DNA of 30,994 nt. Origin: DATBIO01 sp036556965. Lineage in GTDB: Bacteria > Acidobacteriota > Vicinamibacteria > Fen-336. The notes below the pieces were generated by a model that was given only the letters and a program-made list of their open reading frames with translations, was not told the DNA's origin and made no database searches. The stretch spans positions 1-30,994 of the forward strand of contig DATBIO010000291.1 in NCBI GenBank assembly GCA_036556965.1. The letters are read 5' to 3'. This document shows positions 15,769-22,058 of the stretch, piece after piece; within the stretch, counting starts at the first letter, position 1, and every line of letters starts with the position of its first letter. Both the position numbers and the translations under genes were made by a program.

Positions 15769-16158
15769 TCAGGCGGGCTGGGCCATGGCGGCCCGGGGCG
15801 GCGGGGTCCCCTCGTTGGCGCGGACCACCACTCGCCGCGCCCCGAGCGACTTGGCCTTCCCGACCGTGGCCTGCATCAGCGCCCGGTCGGCGCCCTTGGG
15901 CGCGGCGGACGACACCGCGAGCTCGTCCAGACAGGCCAGGAGGCCGCCCAGTCCGATCTGCCACCGGAAGGAGAGGCTGGCGACGCCGATCACGCGCCCC
16001 TCGGCCTCCGCCACGCGCACCATGAAATGCGGGTCGCCCAGGGTCTTGCGGTACGTCTTGGCGAAGGAGATGGGCTCGGGGAAGTAGCCCACCTCCTCGA
16101 GGAGGGCCAGCACGGCCACGCCGTCCTGAAGGGACGCGGGTCGGACACGAACGCTCAT
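15769..16158 (-). CDS. GNAT acetyltransferase-like protein, C-terminus reduced
   Basis: A 129-residue protein that begins like a GNAT acetyltransferase (VRVRPASLQDGVAVLALLEEVGY, FMVRVAEAEGRVIGVASLSF). The central strand/helix LDELAVSSAAPKGADRALMQATVGKAKSLGARRVVVRAN aligns with the acetyl-CoA binding region, but the usual R-x-x-G-x-G/A loop is weak. The C-terminal FY..GF segment of the fold is missing, replaced by a Pro/Ala tail. It may be a degenerate or non-catalytic member. ATG 16158 is preferred, with AGGAGG (16173-16168) 9 bases upstream; ATG 16164 is only 3 bases from that site. The 187-base region before it contains a 19-base direct repeat of part of this gene. Confidence 0.65.
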   Translation of the reverse strand: MSVRVRPASLQDGVAVLALLEEVGYFPEPISFAKTYRKTLGDPHFMVRVAEAEGRVIGVASLSFRWQIGLGGLLACLDELAVSSAAPKGADRALMQATVGKAKSLGARRVVVRANEGTPPPRAAMAQPA

Positions 16159-16245
16159 CGTCATCGACCTCCTGTTCCGACGGCCATCGACTCGCGTGGC
16201 CACGCGGCCACGCCGGTGTGTCCCGCGGGCCAGCACGGCCACGCC
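16104..16245. repeat. 19-base direct repeat pair (16104-16122 and 16227-16245)
   Basis: An identical 19-mer occurs inside the GNAT gene, where it encodes part of GVAVLAL, and again 123 bases away in the untranslated region upstream of that gene. The same region also has the palindrome GCCATCGATGGC (16284-16295). I see no terminator or promoter match among them. Confidence 0.6.
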
Positions 16246-16345
16246 GCTGGCCCATGCAACCCACGGCAGGTCCTGCGGTTGCGGCCATCGATGGCTGTTG
16301 CCCCCGTCATCGTGGAGGCCGACACTGCAAGCGCGGCGCCAGCGC

Positions 16346-17242
16346 TCAGGCCTCGGTGCGCGCATCCCAGACGGCGCGCAGCAGCGTGCCGCTCAGGATG
16401 AGGAGGCCGCCCGCCCAGGCCCACGCCCCCGGCTGCTCCCCCTGGACCAGCCATGCCCACAGAGGGTTCAGCACCGGCTCGATGAAGAGCAGGAGCGAGG
16501 CCTCGATGGCTGCCATGTGCCGGAGGGCGGCGATCAGCAGGGCATAGGCCAGCGCGATCTGGAAGACGCCGAGGAAGGCCACCAGGGCCCAGTCGATGGC
16601 GCGGACCTCGGCCACGGGGATGGCAAAGGGCAGGCAGACGACGAAGGCCAGCACGTTGCCCATCAGGACCGCCGGGGCAGCCCCGCCCTGGTCGGCGTCG
16701 GCCACGCCGCCATCGAAGGCGACCGGGGCCGGGTGCCGGCCCAGCCAGCGCAGGCCGATCAGCATGAGGGCCGAGCTGAGGCCGCTCAGGGCCGCCAGGA
16801 GGTTGCCGGTGGCGGGGTCGGGCGCCGACCGTGCCGGCGGCGGCGCGCCCGCGACGAGGAGCACGAGGCCGCCGCCCACGGTCAGGAGCGTCAGCAGGTC
16901 GCGCCGACGCGCGCGCTCGCGGAGGAGCAGCGGACCGAGGGCCACGATGTAGAGGCTCGAGGTGGCCTGGAGGAAGATCGTGCTGGCGGCGGTGGTCAGC
17001 TTGTTGGCGCGCACGAAGAGGATGACCATGGCCGCGTAGTTCACGGCCACCAGCGCCGTGCGCCACGACCACCCGCGCCGCGCGGCGGGGAGCAGCAGGA
17101 AGAGGGCCACCGCCGCCAGCCCCGCCCGGAAGCAGGCCAGCTCCCACGCGTCCAGGCGGCAGTACTTGATGGCGGCGCCCGCGGTCGAGAACAGGGTGGC
17201 CGCGGCCAGGAGCTGGGCCCGGCTGCGGTCGCGGGGGGTCAC
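16346..17242 (-). CDS. EamA/DMT-family transporter
   Basis: A 298-residue integral membrane protein with about ten hydrophobic helices in two homologous halves, typical of the drug/metabolite transporter superfamily (EamA, RhaT-like). Landmarks are LLAAATLFSTAGAAIKY at the start, FRAGLAAVALFLLLP, the paired FLQATSSLYIVALGPLLLRER (end of repeat 1) and LLFIEPVLNPLWAWLVQGEQP (end of repeat 2, EamA signature). Substrates of such exporters are amino acids or other metabolites and cannot be predicted here. The GTG start 17242 overlaps the stop of the VOC gene (GTGA), showing translational coupling to it. Confidence 0.85.
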   Translation of the reverse strand: MTPRDRSRAQLLAAATLFSTAGAAIKYCRLDAWELACFRAGLAAVALFLLLPAARRGWSWRTALVAVNYAAMVILFVRANKLTTAASTIFLQATSSLYIVALGPLLLRERARRRDLLTLLTVGGGLVLLVAGAPPPARSAPDPATGNLLAALSGLSSALMLIGLRWLGRHPAPVAFDGGVADADQGGAAPAVLMGNVLAFVVCLPFAIPVAEVRAIDWALVAFLGVFQIALAYALLIAALRHMAAIEASLLLFIEPVLNPLWAWLVQGEQPGAWAWAGGLLILSGTLLRAVWDARTEA

Positions 17243-17610
17243 GGCGTGTCGTCGAAGCGGAAGACGCTGAGGCCCACGCGGTGGCCGTCGGGGTCGCGCA
17301 CGTAGAGCGTGGAGGCCGTGCGGTCCTCGATGGCGATGGCGGAGCGGTGGCACAGCGCCTCCGCCTCCGCCAGGTCCTCGACCGCGAAGGCGAGGACGTG
17401 CCCGCTGCCCTCCGCCGGGCCCCCGCCCCGGAGCGTGCGTTCGAGCATGAGCACCGTGCCGGATGCCCGCAGCCATACGGCGCGCAGCACCCCCCCCTCC
17501 TCGATCCGCCGGGTCTCGACCAGACCCAGCCCGCGGTAGAAGGCGGCGGCGCGATCGGGGTCCCCCACGCGCAGGGCGAGGTGGTGGACGCGCGGTGGCG
17601 GCGTGGTCAC
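17239..17610 (-). CDS. VOC-family (glyoxalase/bleomycin-resistance-like) protein
   Basis: A 123-residue vicinal-oxygen-chelate domain with the paired beta-alpha-beta-beta-beta modules: HHLALRVGDPDRAAAFYRGLGL at the start, and VRDPDGHRVGLSVF at the end with the second-module D-P-D-G-x-x-x-G/E signature. The first histidine is present, but the C-terminal metal Glu appears as Gly-Leu, so metal binding is uncertain. It could be a lyase, dioxygenase-like enzyme or binding protein. The GTG start 17610 follows a GATGAT hexamer by 6 bases and has no Shine-Dalgarno sequence. It is coupled to the EamA transporter, suggesting a shared small-molecule task. Confidence 0.82.
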   Translation of the reverse strand: MTTPPPRVHHLALRVGDPDRAAAFYRGLGLVETRRIEEGGVLRAVWLRASGTVLMLERTLRGGGPAEGSGHVLAFAVEDLAEAEALCHRSAIAIEDRTASTLYVRDPDGHRVGLSVFRFDDTP

Positions 17611-17616
17611 GCCGCG

Positions 17617-17622
17617 ATCATC
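17617..17622 (-). promoter_or_regulatory. -10-like GATGAT of a leaderless VOC gene
   Basis: GATGAT on the minus strand ends 6 bases before GTG 17610. It is one base different from the TATGAT box of pfkA. No -35 is clear. Confidence 0.35.
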
Positions 17623-17747
17623 CGCGGAACGGCGCCGGCGGCCAAGCCGTGCAAACCTTACACCGGGCCCGCCTCCGCGGGCTTCCAGGCTCGCACAGGC
17701 AACGTCTTAGCCGCGGCATGCTTCTTGAACGATCGCGACGCGTCCCG

Positions 17748-18686
17748 ATGCCCCTGCATCGCGCCGCCATCGGCATCACCCTCGCCGCCAGCGCCTGCGT
17801 GGCCGCGCCCAAGACGGTGCGCCCGCCCGCGCGCCCGCCCACGGCGGAGGTCCTGGCGCAGCTGTGGGTGGAGCCCGAGGACATCGCGGCGCGCGACCTC
17901 TTCCATGGCCCGGGCGGACCGCGCCTGCTCCCCGATCCCGGGCGGCGCTTCGAGTTCGTGTCGCGGAAGGCGACCGGATTCAGCCCCGGCTGGGACGTGA
18001 AGGATCCCGCCGGCGTGGAGTGGAGCGTCAAGGCAGGGCCGGAGGCCCAGGTGGAGGTCACCGTCTCGCGGCTGGTGTGGGCCATCGGCTTCCACCAGCC
18101 TCCGACGTACTACGTGCGTGACTGGAGCCTCACCGGCAGCCCCGAGGAGGGCCCGCAGTACAACGCGCGGTTCCGGCCCGACCTGCAGGCCATGAAGAAG
18201 ACGGGGACCTGGGCGTGGCACCACAACCCGTTCGTGGGCACGGCGCCCTATCGCGGGCTGCTGGTGCTGATGCTGGTGGTGAACAACTGGGACCTGCTCG
18301 AGCGCAACAACGTGGTCTACGACCTCGAGGAGCCGCGCGAGGGCGCGCGCCGCTGGCACGTGACGCGCGACCTCGGGGCTTCCCTGGGCACCGCGCGCCG
18401 GTTCCCCCAGGGCTCGCGCAACGACGTGGAGGGGTTCGAGCGGGAGGGGTTCGTGGCCGGCGTCGCCGGTGGGCGGGTGCGCTTTGCGTACCGGGGCCGG
18501 CACCAGGAGCTGTTCCGCGACCTCACGCCCGCGGACGTCCGCTGGACGTGCGGCCGCCTGGCGAGGCTCACGCCCCGGCAATGGGAGGACGCGTTCCGCG
18601 CGGGCGGCTTCGAGCCCGAGCGCGCGGCGCGGTTCATCCGCGCGATCCGGAAGCGCGTGGACCAGGGACAGAAGCTCTCGGGCTGA
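17748..18686 (+). CDS. lipoprotein with atypical kinase-like residue pattern, paralogue A
   Basis: A 312-residue predicted lipoprotein (MPLHR, a hydrophobic core, then Cys17 in ASAC). ATG 17718 is an alternative start adding ten residues. No standard name is recognised. The sequence fits a HipA/PI4K/CotH-type kinase fold: GFSPGWDVKDPAGVEWSVK, with K95 at the beta-3 lysine position and a Gly-containing loop before it; E103 in the helix EVTVSRLVWAIG (alpha-C glutamate position); NNWDLLERNN with D182 and N188 (catalytic Asp/Asn); and TRDLGASLG with D208 as the DFG-like aspartate. HHNPFVGTAPYRGLLVLMLVV precedes the catalytic loop. The C-terminal ELFRDLTPADVRWTC and PRQWEDAFRAGG blocks are shared almost unchanged with the next gene. 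Function is inferred from pattern only. The stop lies 10 bases before the paralogue's start. Confidence 0.75.
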   Translation: MPLHRAAIGITLAASACVAAPKTVRPPARPPTAEVLAQLWVEPEDIAARDLFHGPGGPRLLPDPGRRFEFVSRKATGFSPGWDVKDPAGVEWSVKAGPEAQVEVTVSRLVWAIGFHQPPTYYVRDWSLTGSPEEGPQYNARFRPDLQAMKKTGTWAWHHNPFVGTAPYRGLLVLMLVVNNWDLLERNNVVYDLEEPREGARRWHVTRDLGASLGTARRFPQGSRNDVEGFEREGFVAGVAGGRVRFAYRGRHQELFRDLTPADVRWTCGRLARLTPRQWEDAFRAGGFEPERAARFIRAIRKRVDQGQKLSG

Positions 18687-18696
18687 GGAGGACACC

Positions 18697-19653
18697 GTGG
18701 GGAGACACGCGCTGCGCGCACGCTGGCCGTTCCTGATCGCGGGGGGGTGGCTGCTGATGGCGGGCTGCGCCACCCGCATTGCGTCCACCCTGCCCGGGCC
18801 GCCCTCCCCCGCCCAGATGGCCGAGTTCTGGGCCGAGCCCACCGACCTGGCCACGCGCGACCTCTACTGGGGACCCTTCGGGCCGGAGCAGGCGCCGAAG
18901 GCCGACGGGCGCTGGGACTTCCTCGAGCGCGACAGCAGTGGCTTCAGCAAGGGCTTCGACGTGAGGGACGAGAGAGGCGTGGAGTGGAGCGTGAAGGTCG
19001 GCGAGGAGGCGCAGTCGGAAACCGTCTCCTCGCGCCTCATGTGGGCCCTGGGCTACCACCAGCCGCCCGTGTACTACGTGAAGAGCTGGACCCTCACCGG
19101 AGGCGGCAACTGGGCCGGACCCCAGGAGCCCGCGCGCTTCCGCCCGAACCCGCCCGGCATGAAGAGCGTGGCCGACTGGTCCTGGCACCAGAACCCGTTC
19201 GTGGGCACGCAGCCCTGGCGCGGCGCGCTGGTCATGATGGTCATGCTCAACAACTCCGACCTCAAGCCGGACCAGAACGCCGTCTACGACTTCGACCAGC
19301 CGCGCGCGGGCCTGCGCCGCTGGTACGTGGTCAAGGACCTCGGGCAGTCCCTGGGGGAGAGCGGCCGCTTCTTCCCGGAGCGGAACGACGTGGAGGAGTT
19401 CGAGCAGGAGGCCTTCGTGGTGGGGGTGTCGGAGGGCCGCGTCCGCTTCAACTACTCGGGCCGCTGGAAGGAGCTGTTCCGCGACCTGACGCCCGCCGAC
19501 GTGCGCTGGACCTGCGAGCGGCTGGGCCGCCTTTCGCCCCGGCAGTGGGAGGACGCCTTCCGCGCCGGGGGCTACGAGCCGGCCCTGGCCCGGCGCTTCA
19601 TCGCGCGCTTCCAGCAGAAGATCGCGGAAGGCAAGCGCCTCACCGACGGCTAG
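18697..19653 (+). CDS. lipoprotein with atypical kinase-like residue pattern, paralogue B
   Basis: A 318-residue predicted lipoprotein with lipobox LLMAGC. GTG 18697 is preceded by AGGAGG (18686-18691) and a 5-base gap. It aligns along its length with the preceding gene, roughly half identical by eye. The putative catalytic set is kept: K100 (GVEWSVK), E108 (SETVSSRLMWALG), D188 and N194 in NNSDLKPDQN, and D214 in VVKDLGQSLG. DLKP recalls the canonical kinase catalytic loop. GYHQPPVYYV and WHQNPFVGT are conserved with paralogue A. It is most likely tethered in the periplasm or on the surface, where the phosphate donor is unclear. A non-catalytic binding role of the same fold is possible. The gene pair appears to be one operon. 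Confidence 0.75.
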   Translation: MGRHALRARWPFLIAGGWLLMAGCATRIASTLPGPPSPAQMAEFWAEPTDLATRDLYWGPFGPEQAPKADGRWDFLERDSSGFSKGFDVRDERGVEWSVKVGEEAQSETVSSRLMWALGYHQPPVYYVKSWTLTGGGNWAGPQEPARFRPNPPGMKSVADWSWHQNPFVGTQPWRGALVMMVMLNNSDLKPDQNAVYDFDQPRAGLRRWYVVKDLGQSLGESGRFFPERNDVEEFEQEAFVVGVSEGRVRFNYSGRWKELFRDLTPADVRWTCERLGRLSPRQWEDAFRAGGYEPALARRFIARFQQKIAEGKRLTDG

Positions 19654-19724
19654 CCTCCGGGGCCGTGCCCTCCCTGGTGATGCGCGCCGGCGCGGACGCG
19701 CTGGCGCGCCGGCCGTCCCCGCCA

Positions 19725-19730
19725 TAGAAT
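19725..19730 (+). promoter_or_regulatory. -10 box TAGAAT upstream of the membrane protein gene
   Basis: TAGAAT identical to the -10 of the Nudix gene lies 22 bases before ATG 19753, leaving a leader of about 16 bases without a Shine-Dalgarno sequence. Confidence 0.35.
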
Positions 19731-19752
19731 CCGCGCCCACCCCATATCCCGC

Positions 19753-20724
19753 ATGGCCTCTCCCGCCGGGCCGCTCCCACGCACCGGGCCCTCTCCGCTC
19801 GACGCCTTCCAGTCCGCGCTCGCGCACACGAGGCGGGACCTGTTCCCCTTCCGCTTCGAGCGCTGGGTGACGCTGGGCTTCCTGGCCTTCCTCGACCAGT
19901 GCGGGCGGCGTGCCGGCCTGGGCTTCAACCTGCCCACCCTGGGCGACGGCGGGGGCGGTGGAGGCGGTGACGGGGCCGGCGGCCTCGAGTGGCTGGCCGC
20001 GCACGCCCTGATCGTGGCCGCGGTGGCGGCCGGCGCCCTCACCGTGCTGGTGGTGGTGGCCGCCGTGGTCCTGTGGGTGAACAGCCGCGGCGTCTTCATG
20101 TACGTGGACGCGGTGGCGACGGGGCGCGCCGAGGTCGGCCGGCCGTGGGCCGAGCACGCGTCGCGGGCGTCCTCCTATTTCGCCTGGAGCTTCGGCCTGG
20201 CCATGGCCATCCTCGTGCTCGTGCTGCTGGCCCTGGCCGCGGGCGCGGTGGTGGGCATCGCGGTGGCGCGCGCGGAGGGGACGTGGTGGCCGGGCATCGG
20301 GGTCCTGGTCCTGCTCGTCTTCGGCCTGCTGGCCGTGCTCGTCGCGGCCTCCCTGGTCGCGCTGGGGCTCCGCGATTTCGTGGCCCCCCTCCAGCTGGCC
20401 ACGGGCCTCTCCGCCGGCGGCGCCCTGCGCACCCTGGGCGCGCTCGTGCGCGCCCAGGCCGGCGCCTTCGCCCTCTACCTCCTGCTCAAGCTCGTCTTCA
20501 GCGCCGTGCTCGCTCTCGCCATGCTCCTCGCCGCCTGCCTCACCTGCTGCTGCGCGCTCCTTCCCCTGGTGAGCCAGACGCTGTTCCAGCCCGCGTTCCA
20601 CCTGGAGCGGGGGTGGTCGCTGTACCTGCTGCGGCAGATGGGCTATGACGTCCTGGGGGCGTTTGCCGTGCCCGCGCCGGCGGCGGCGGGCTCCCTTCCG
20701 GCGCCCTTGGAGGGTGCGACGTGA
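19753..20724 (+). CDS. polytopic membrane protein of unknown function
   Basis: A 323-residue protein with about five hydrophobic blocks: residues 80-112, 137-177, 178-205, 233-262 and the Cys-rich ACLTCCCALLPL. A Gly-rich cytosolic loop (GDGGGGGGGDGAG) lies near residue 65. The N-terminus PLDAFQSALAHTRRDLFPFRFERWVTLGFLAFLDQ resembles a group of uncharacterised bacterial membrane proteins (glycerophosphoryl diester phosphodiesterase membrane-domain-like), but I would not assert this. VNSRGVFMYVDAV is a conserved-looking cytosolic stretch. The last bases GTGATG overlap the next gene, so it is coupled to the Spy-like protein. Confidence 0.72.
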   Translation: MASPAGPLPRTGPSPLDAFQSALAHTRRDLFPFRFERWVTLGFLAFLDQCGRRAGLGFNLPTLGDGGGGGGGDGAGGLEWLAAHALIVAAVAAGALTVLVVVAAVVLWVNSRGVFMYVDAVATGRAEVGRPWAEHASRASSYFAWSFGLAMAILVLVLLALAAGAVVGIAVARAEGTWWPGIGVLVLLVFGLLAVLVAASLVALGLRDFVAPLQLATGLSAGGALRTLGALVRAQAGAFALYLLLKLVFSAVLALAMLLAACLTCCCALLPLVSQTLFQPAFHLERGWSLYLLRQMGYDVLGAFAVPAPAAAGSLPAPLEGAT

Positions 20725-21227
20725 TGGCCATGTTCCTTGCGGTGTTCCTGGTGCAGAGCGGCTACGCGGGGCAGGAGGCGCGCGTGGTCAAGGCGCTGTC
20801 GGCGGAGGAGACCGCCGCCTACCTCGGCGGCGAGGGCATGGGCCTGGCGCGGGCGGCGGAGCTGAACCACTACCCGGGCCCGAAGCACGTCCTGGAACTC
20901 GGCGACGCGCTGGGCCTCGGCCCCGACCAGCGGCGGGGCGCGGAAGAGGCCTTCGCCCGCATGCAGGCCTCCGCCCGCGCGCTCGGTGCGTCGATCGTGG
21001 CGGAGGAGCGCGCGCTGGACGGCCTCTTCGCCGCCGCGACCATCGACGAGCGCACCCTGGCCGCTTCCGTGCAGGCCATCGCCCGCCTGCAGGGGGACCT
21101 GCGCCTGGCGCACCTGCGCGCCCACCTCGAGGTGCGCGCGCTGCTGGGGCCGGAGCAGGTCGCGGCCTACGATCGCCTGCGCGGCTACGGCGCCCGGGAC
21201 CACGACCCCGCGCGCCACCGGCCCTAG
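20721..21227 (+). CDS. Spy/CpxP-like (LTXXQ/heavy-metal-sensor) helical protein
   Basis: A 168-residue alpha-helical protein with a short hydrophobic N-terminus (MFLAVFLVQSGYAG) that could be a signal peptide. LSAEETAAYLGGEGMGLARAAELNHYPGPKHVLELGDALGLGPDQRR resembles the repeated L-x-x-x-Q helices of the Spy/CpxP/heavy-metal-resistance group, periplasmic chaperones or sensors. LLGPEQVAAYDRLRGYG is the second helix repeat. GGAGGG (20709-20714) lies 6 bases before GTG 20721; ATG 20724 is an alternative. The stop TAG is the second half of CTAG, which also contains the stop of the convergent boxR. It may guard the adjacent membrane protein, but that is conjecture. Confidence 0.7.
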   Translation: MMAMFLAVFLVQSGYAGQEARVVKALSAEETAAYLGGEGMGLARAAELNHYPGPKHVLELGDALGLGPDQRRGAEEAFARMQASARALGASIVAEERALDGLFAAATIDERTLAASVQAIARLQGDLRLAHLRAHLEVRALLGPEQVAAYDRLRGYGARDHDPARHRP

Positions 21228-21976
21228 GCCCGGTCCACCAGCCTCTCCACCGCCGCCGCCGCGCCGTCCGCGTCGAGGCGCGAAGTGTCGACGGTGTGGT
21301 GCGCCTGCGCGTAGAGGGGCTCGCGGGCGGCGAGCAGGCGGCGCAGCTCGGCCATGGCCTCGGGGTGCTCCGCCATCGGCCGGCGGTCGCCCTGCTGCAC
21401 CACGCGGTTCCAGTGGTCCTCGGGCCGCGCCCGCAGCCAGACGGTGAGCGCGCGGCGGCGCAGGAGCGCGTAGGCCTCGGGCGAGGTGGGCAGGCCGCCC
21501 GCGGTGGCCAGCACGAAGGGCCGGCCCGCCCCCTCCGCCAGCACGTGCTCCAGCGTCTCCTGCTCCAGCCGGCGGTAGTAGCCGTCCCCGTGGAGGGCGA
21601 AGATCTCGCTCAGGGAGAGGCCGGCGGCCTCCTCCACGCGGCGGTCGAGCTCGACGAAGGGCACGCGCAGGCGCCGCGCCAGCCGCTTGCCGATGGTGGT
21701 CTTGCCCGCGCCCCGCAGGCCGACCAGCGCCACCACCGGCCGCGCCGCGGCCGCGGGCAGGCGGAGCAGGGCGGCGGGGGAGGTGCCCAGGGCGTGGGCC
21801 AGGCCCGCCAGCTTGCGCACCGAGATGTTGGCCACCCCCTTCTCAACCTCGACGAGGAACCGCACCGAGAGCGCCGCGCGCGCGGCCAGCGCGCGCGCGC
21901 TGAGCCCCTTCTCCTCGCGCAGGGCGCGCACCTGGCGCCCCATCTCCTCGAGCAGGCGGTCGTCCCGCGCCATCAT
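21224..21976 (-). CDS. boxR: BoxR-type regulator: HTH domain plus shikimate-kinase-like domain
   Basis: A 250-residue two-domain regulator. Residues ~10-70 are an XRE helix-turn-helix (MGRQVRALREEKGLSARALA, FLVEVEKGVANISVRKLAGLA). Residues ~81-250 are a shikimate-kinase-like P-loop domain with Walker A GLRGAGKTTIGKR (86-98), ELDRRVEEAAG and LATAGG. In Azoarcus BzdR and BoxR this domain binds benzoyl-CoA rather than shikimate, releasing repression. Those proteins have about 300 residues and a ~40-residue linker. Here the linker is only about 15 residues. Start ATG 21976 (or 21973) is preferred over GTG 21997 because an operator-like site lies at 21978-21991. It is divergent from boxC and probably represses both itself and boxCB. 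Confidence 0.88.
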   Translation of the reverse strand: MMARDDRLLEEMGRQVRALREEKGLSARALAARAALSVRFLVEVEKGVANISVRKLAGLAHALGTSPAALLRLPAAAARPVVALVGLRGAGKTTIGKRLARRLRVPFVELDRRVEEAAGLSLSEIFALHGDGYYRRLEQETLEHVLAEGAGRPFVLATAGGLPTSPEAYALLRRRALTVWLRARPEDHWNRVVQQGDRRPMAEHPEAMAELRRLLAAREPLYAQAHHTVDTSRLDADGAAAAVERLVDRA

Positions 21977-21977
21977 C

Positions 21978-21991
21978 TGCACTATATTACA
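21978..21991. promoter_or_regulatory. BoxR operator-like site 1 (TGCA-N6-TACA)
   Basis: TGCA-N6-TACA lies directly upstream of the boxR ATG and overlaps a TAATAT -10-like sequence on the boxR strand. The known BzdR/BoxR operator is TGCA-N6-TGCA, so this has one mismatch. It would explain autoregulation. Confidence 0.55.
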
Positions 21992-22009
21992 CGCCACTCG
22001 GGACAGGGC

Positions 22010-22023
22010 TGCACTATAGTGCT
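22010..22023. promoter_or_regulatory. BoxR operator-like site 2 (TGCA-N6-TGCT)
   Basis: This contains the perfect 12-base palindrome GCACTATAGTGC (22011-22022). It is centred 32 bases from site 1, about three helical turns, and its last base is the first T of the boxC -35 box, so a bound repressor would block boxC. Confidence 0.6.
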
Positions 22024-22052
22024 TGACACCCTCCCGCGGCGCCGTCTAGAGT
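22023..22052 (+). promoter_or_regulatory. boxC promoter
   Basis: TTGACA (22023-22028) and TAGAGT (22047-22052) are 18 bases apart. The -10 ends 6 bases before ATG 22059, so the mRNA is probably leaderless; the GAGGG between them abuts the ATG and is too close to act as a normal ribosome site. Confidence 0.6.
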
Positions 22053-22058
22053 CGAGGG

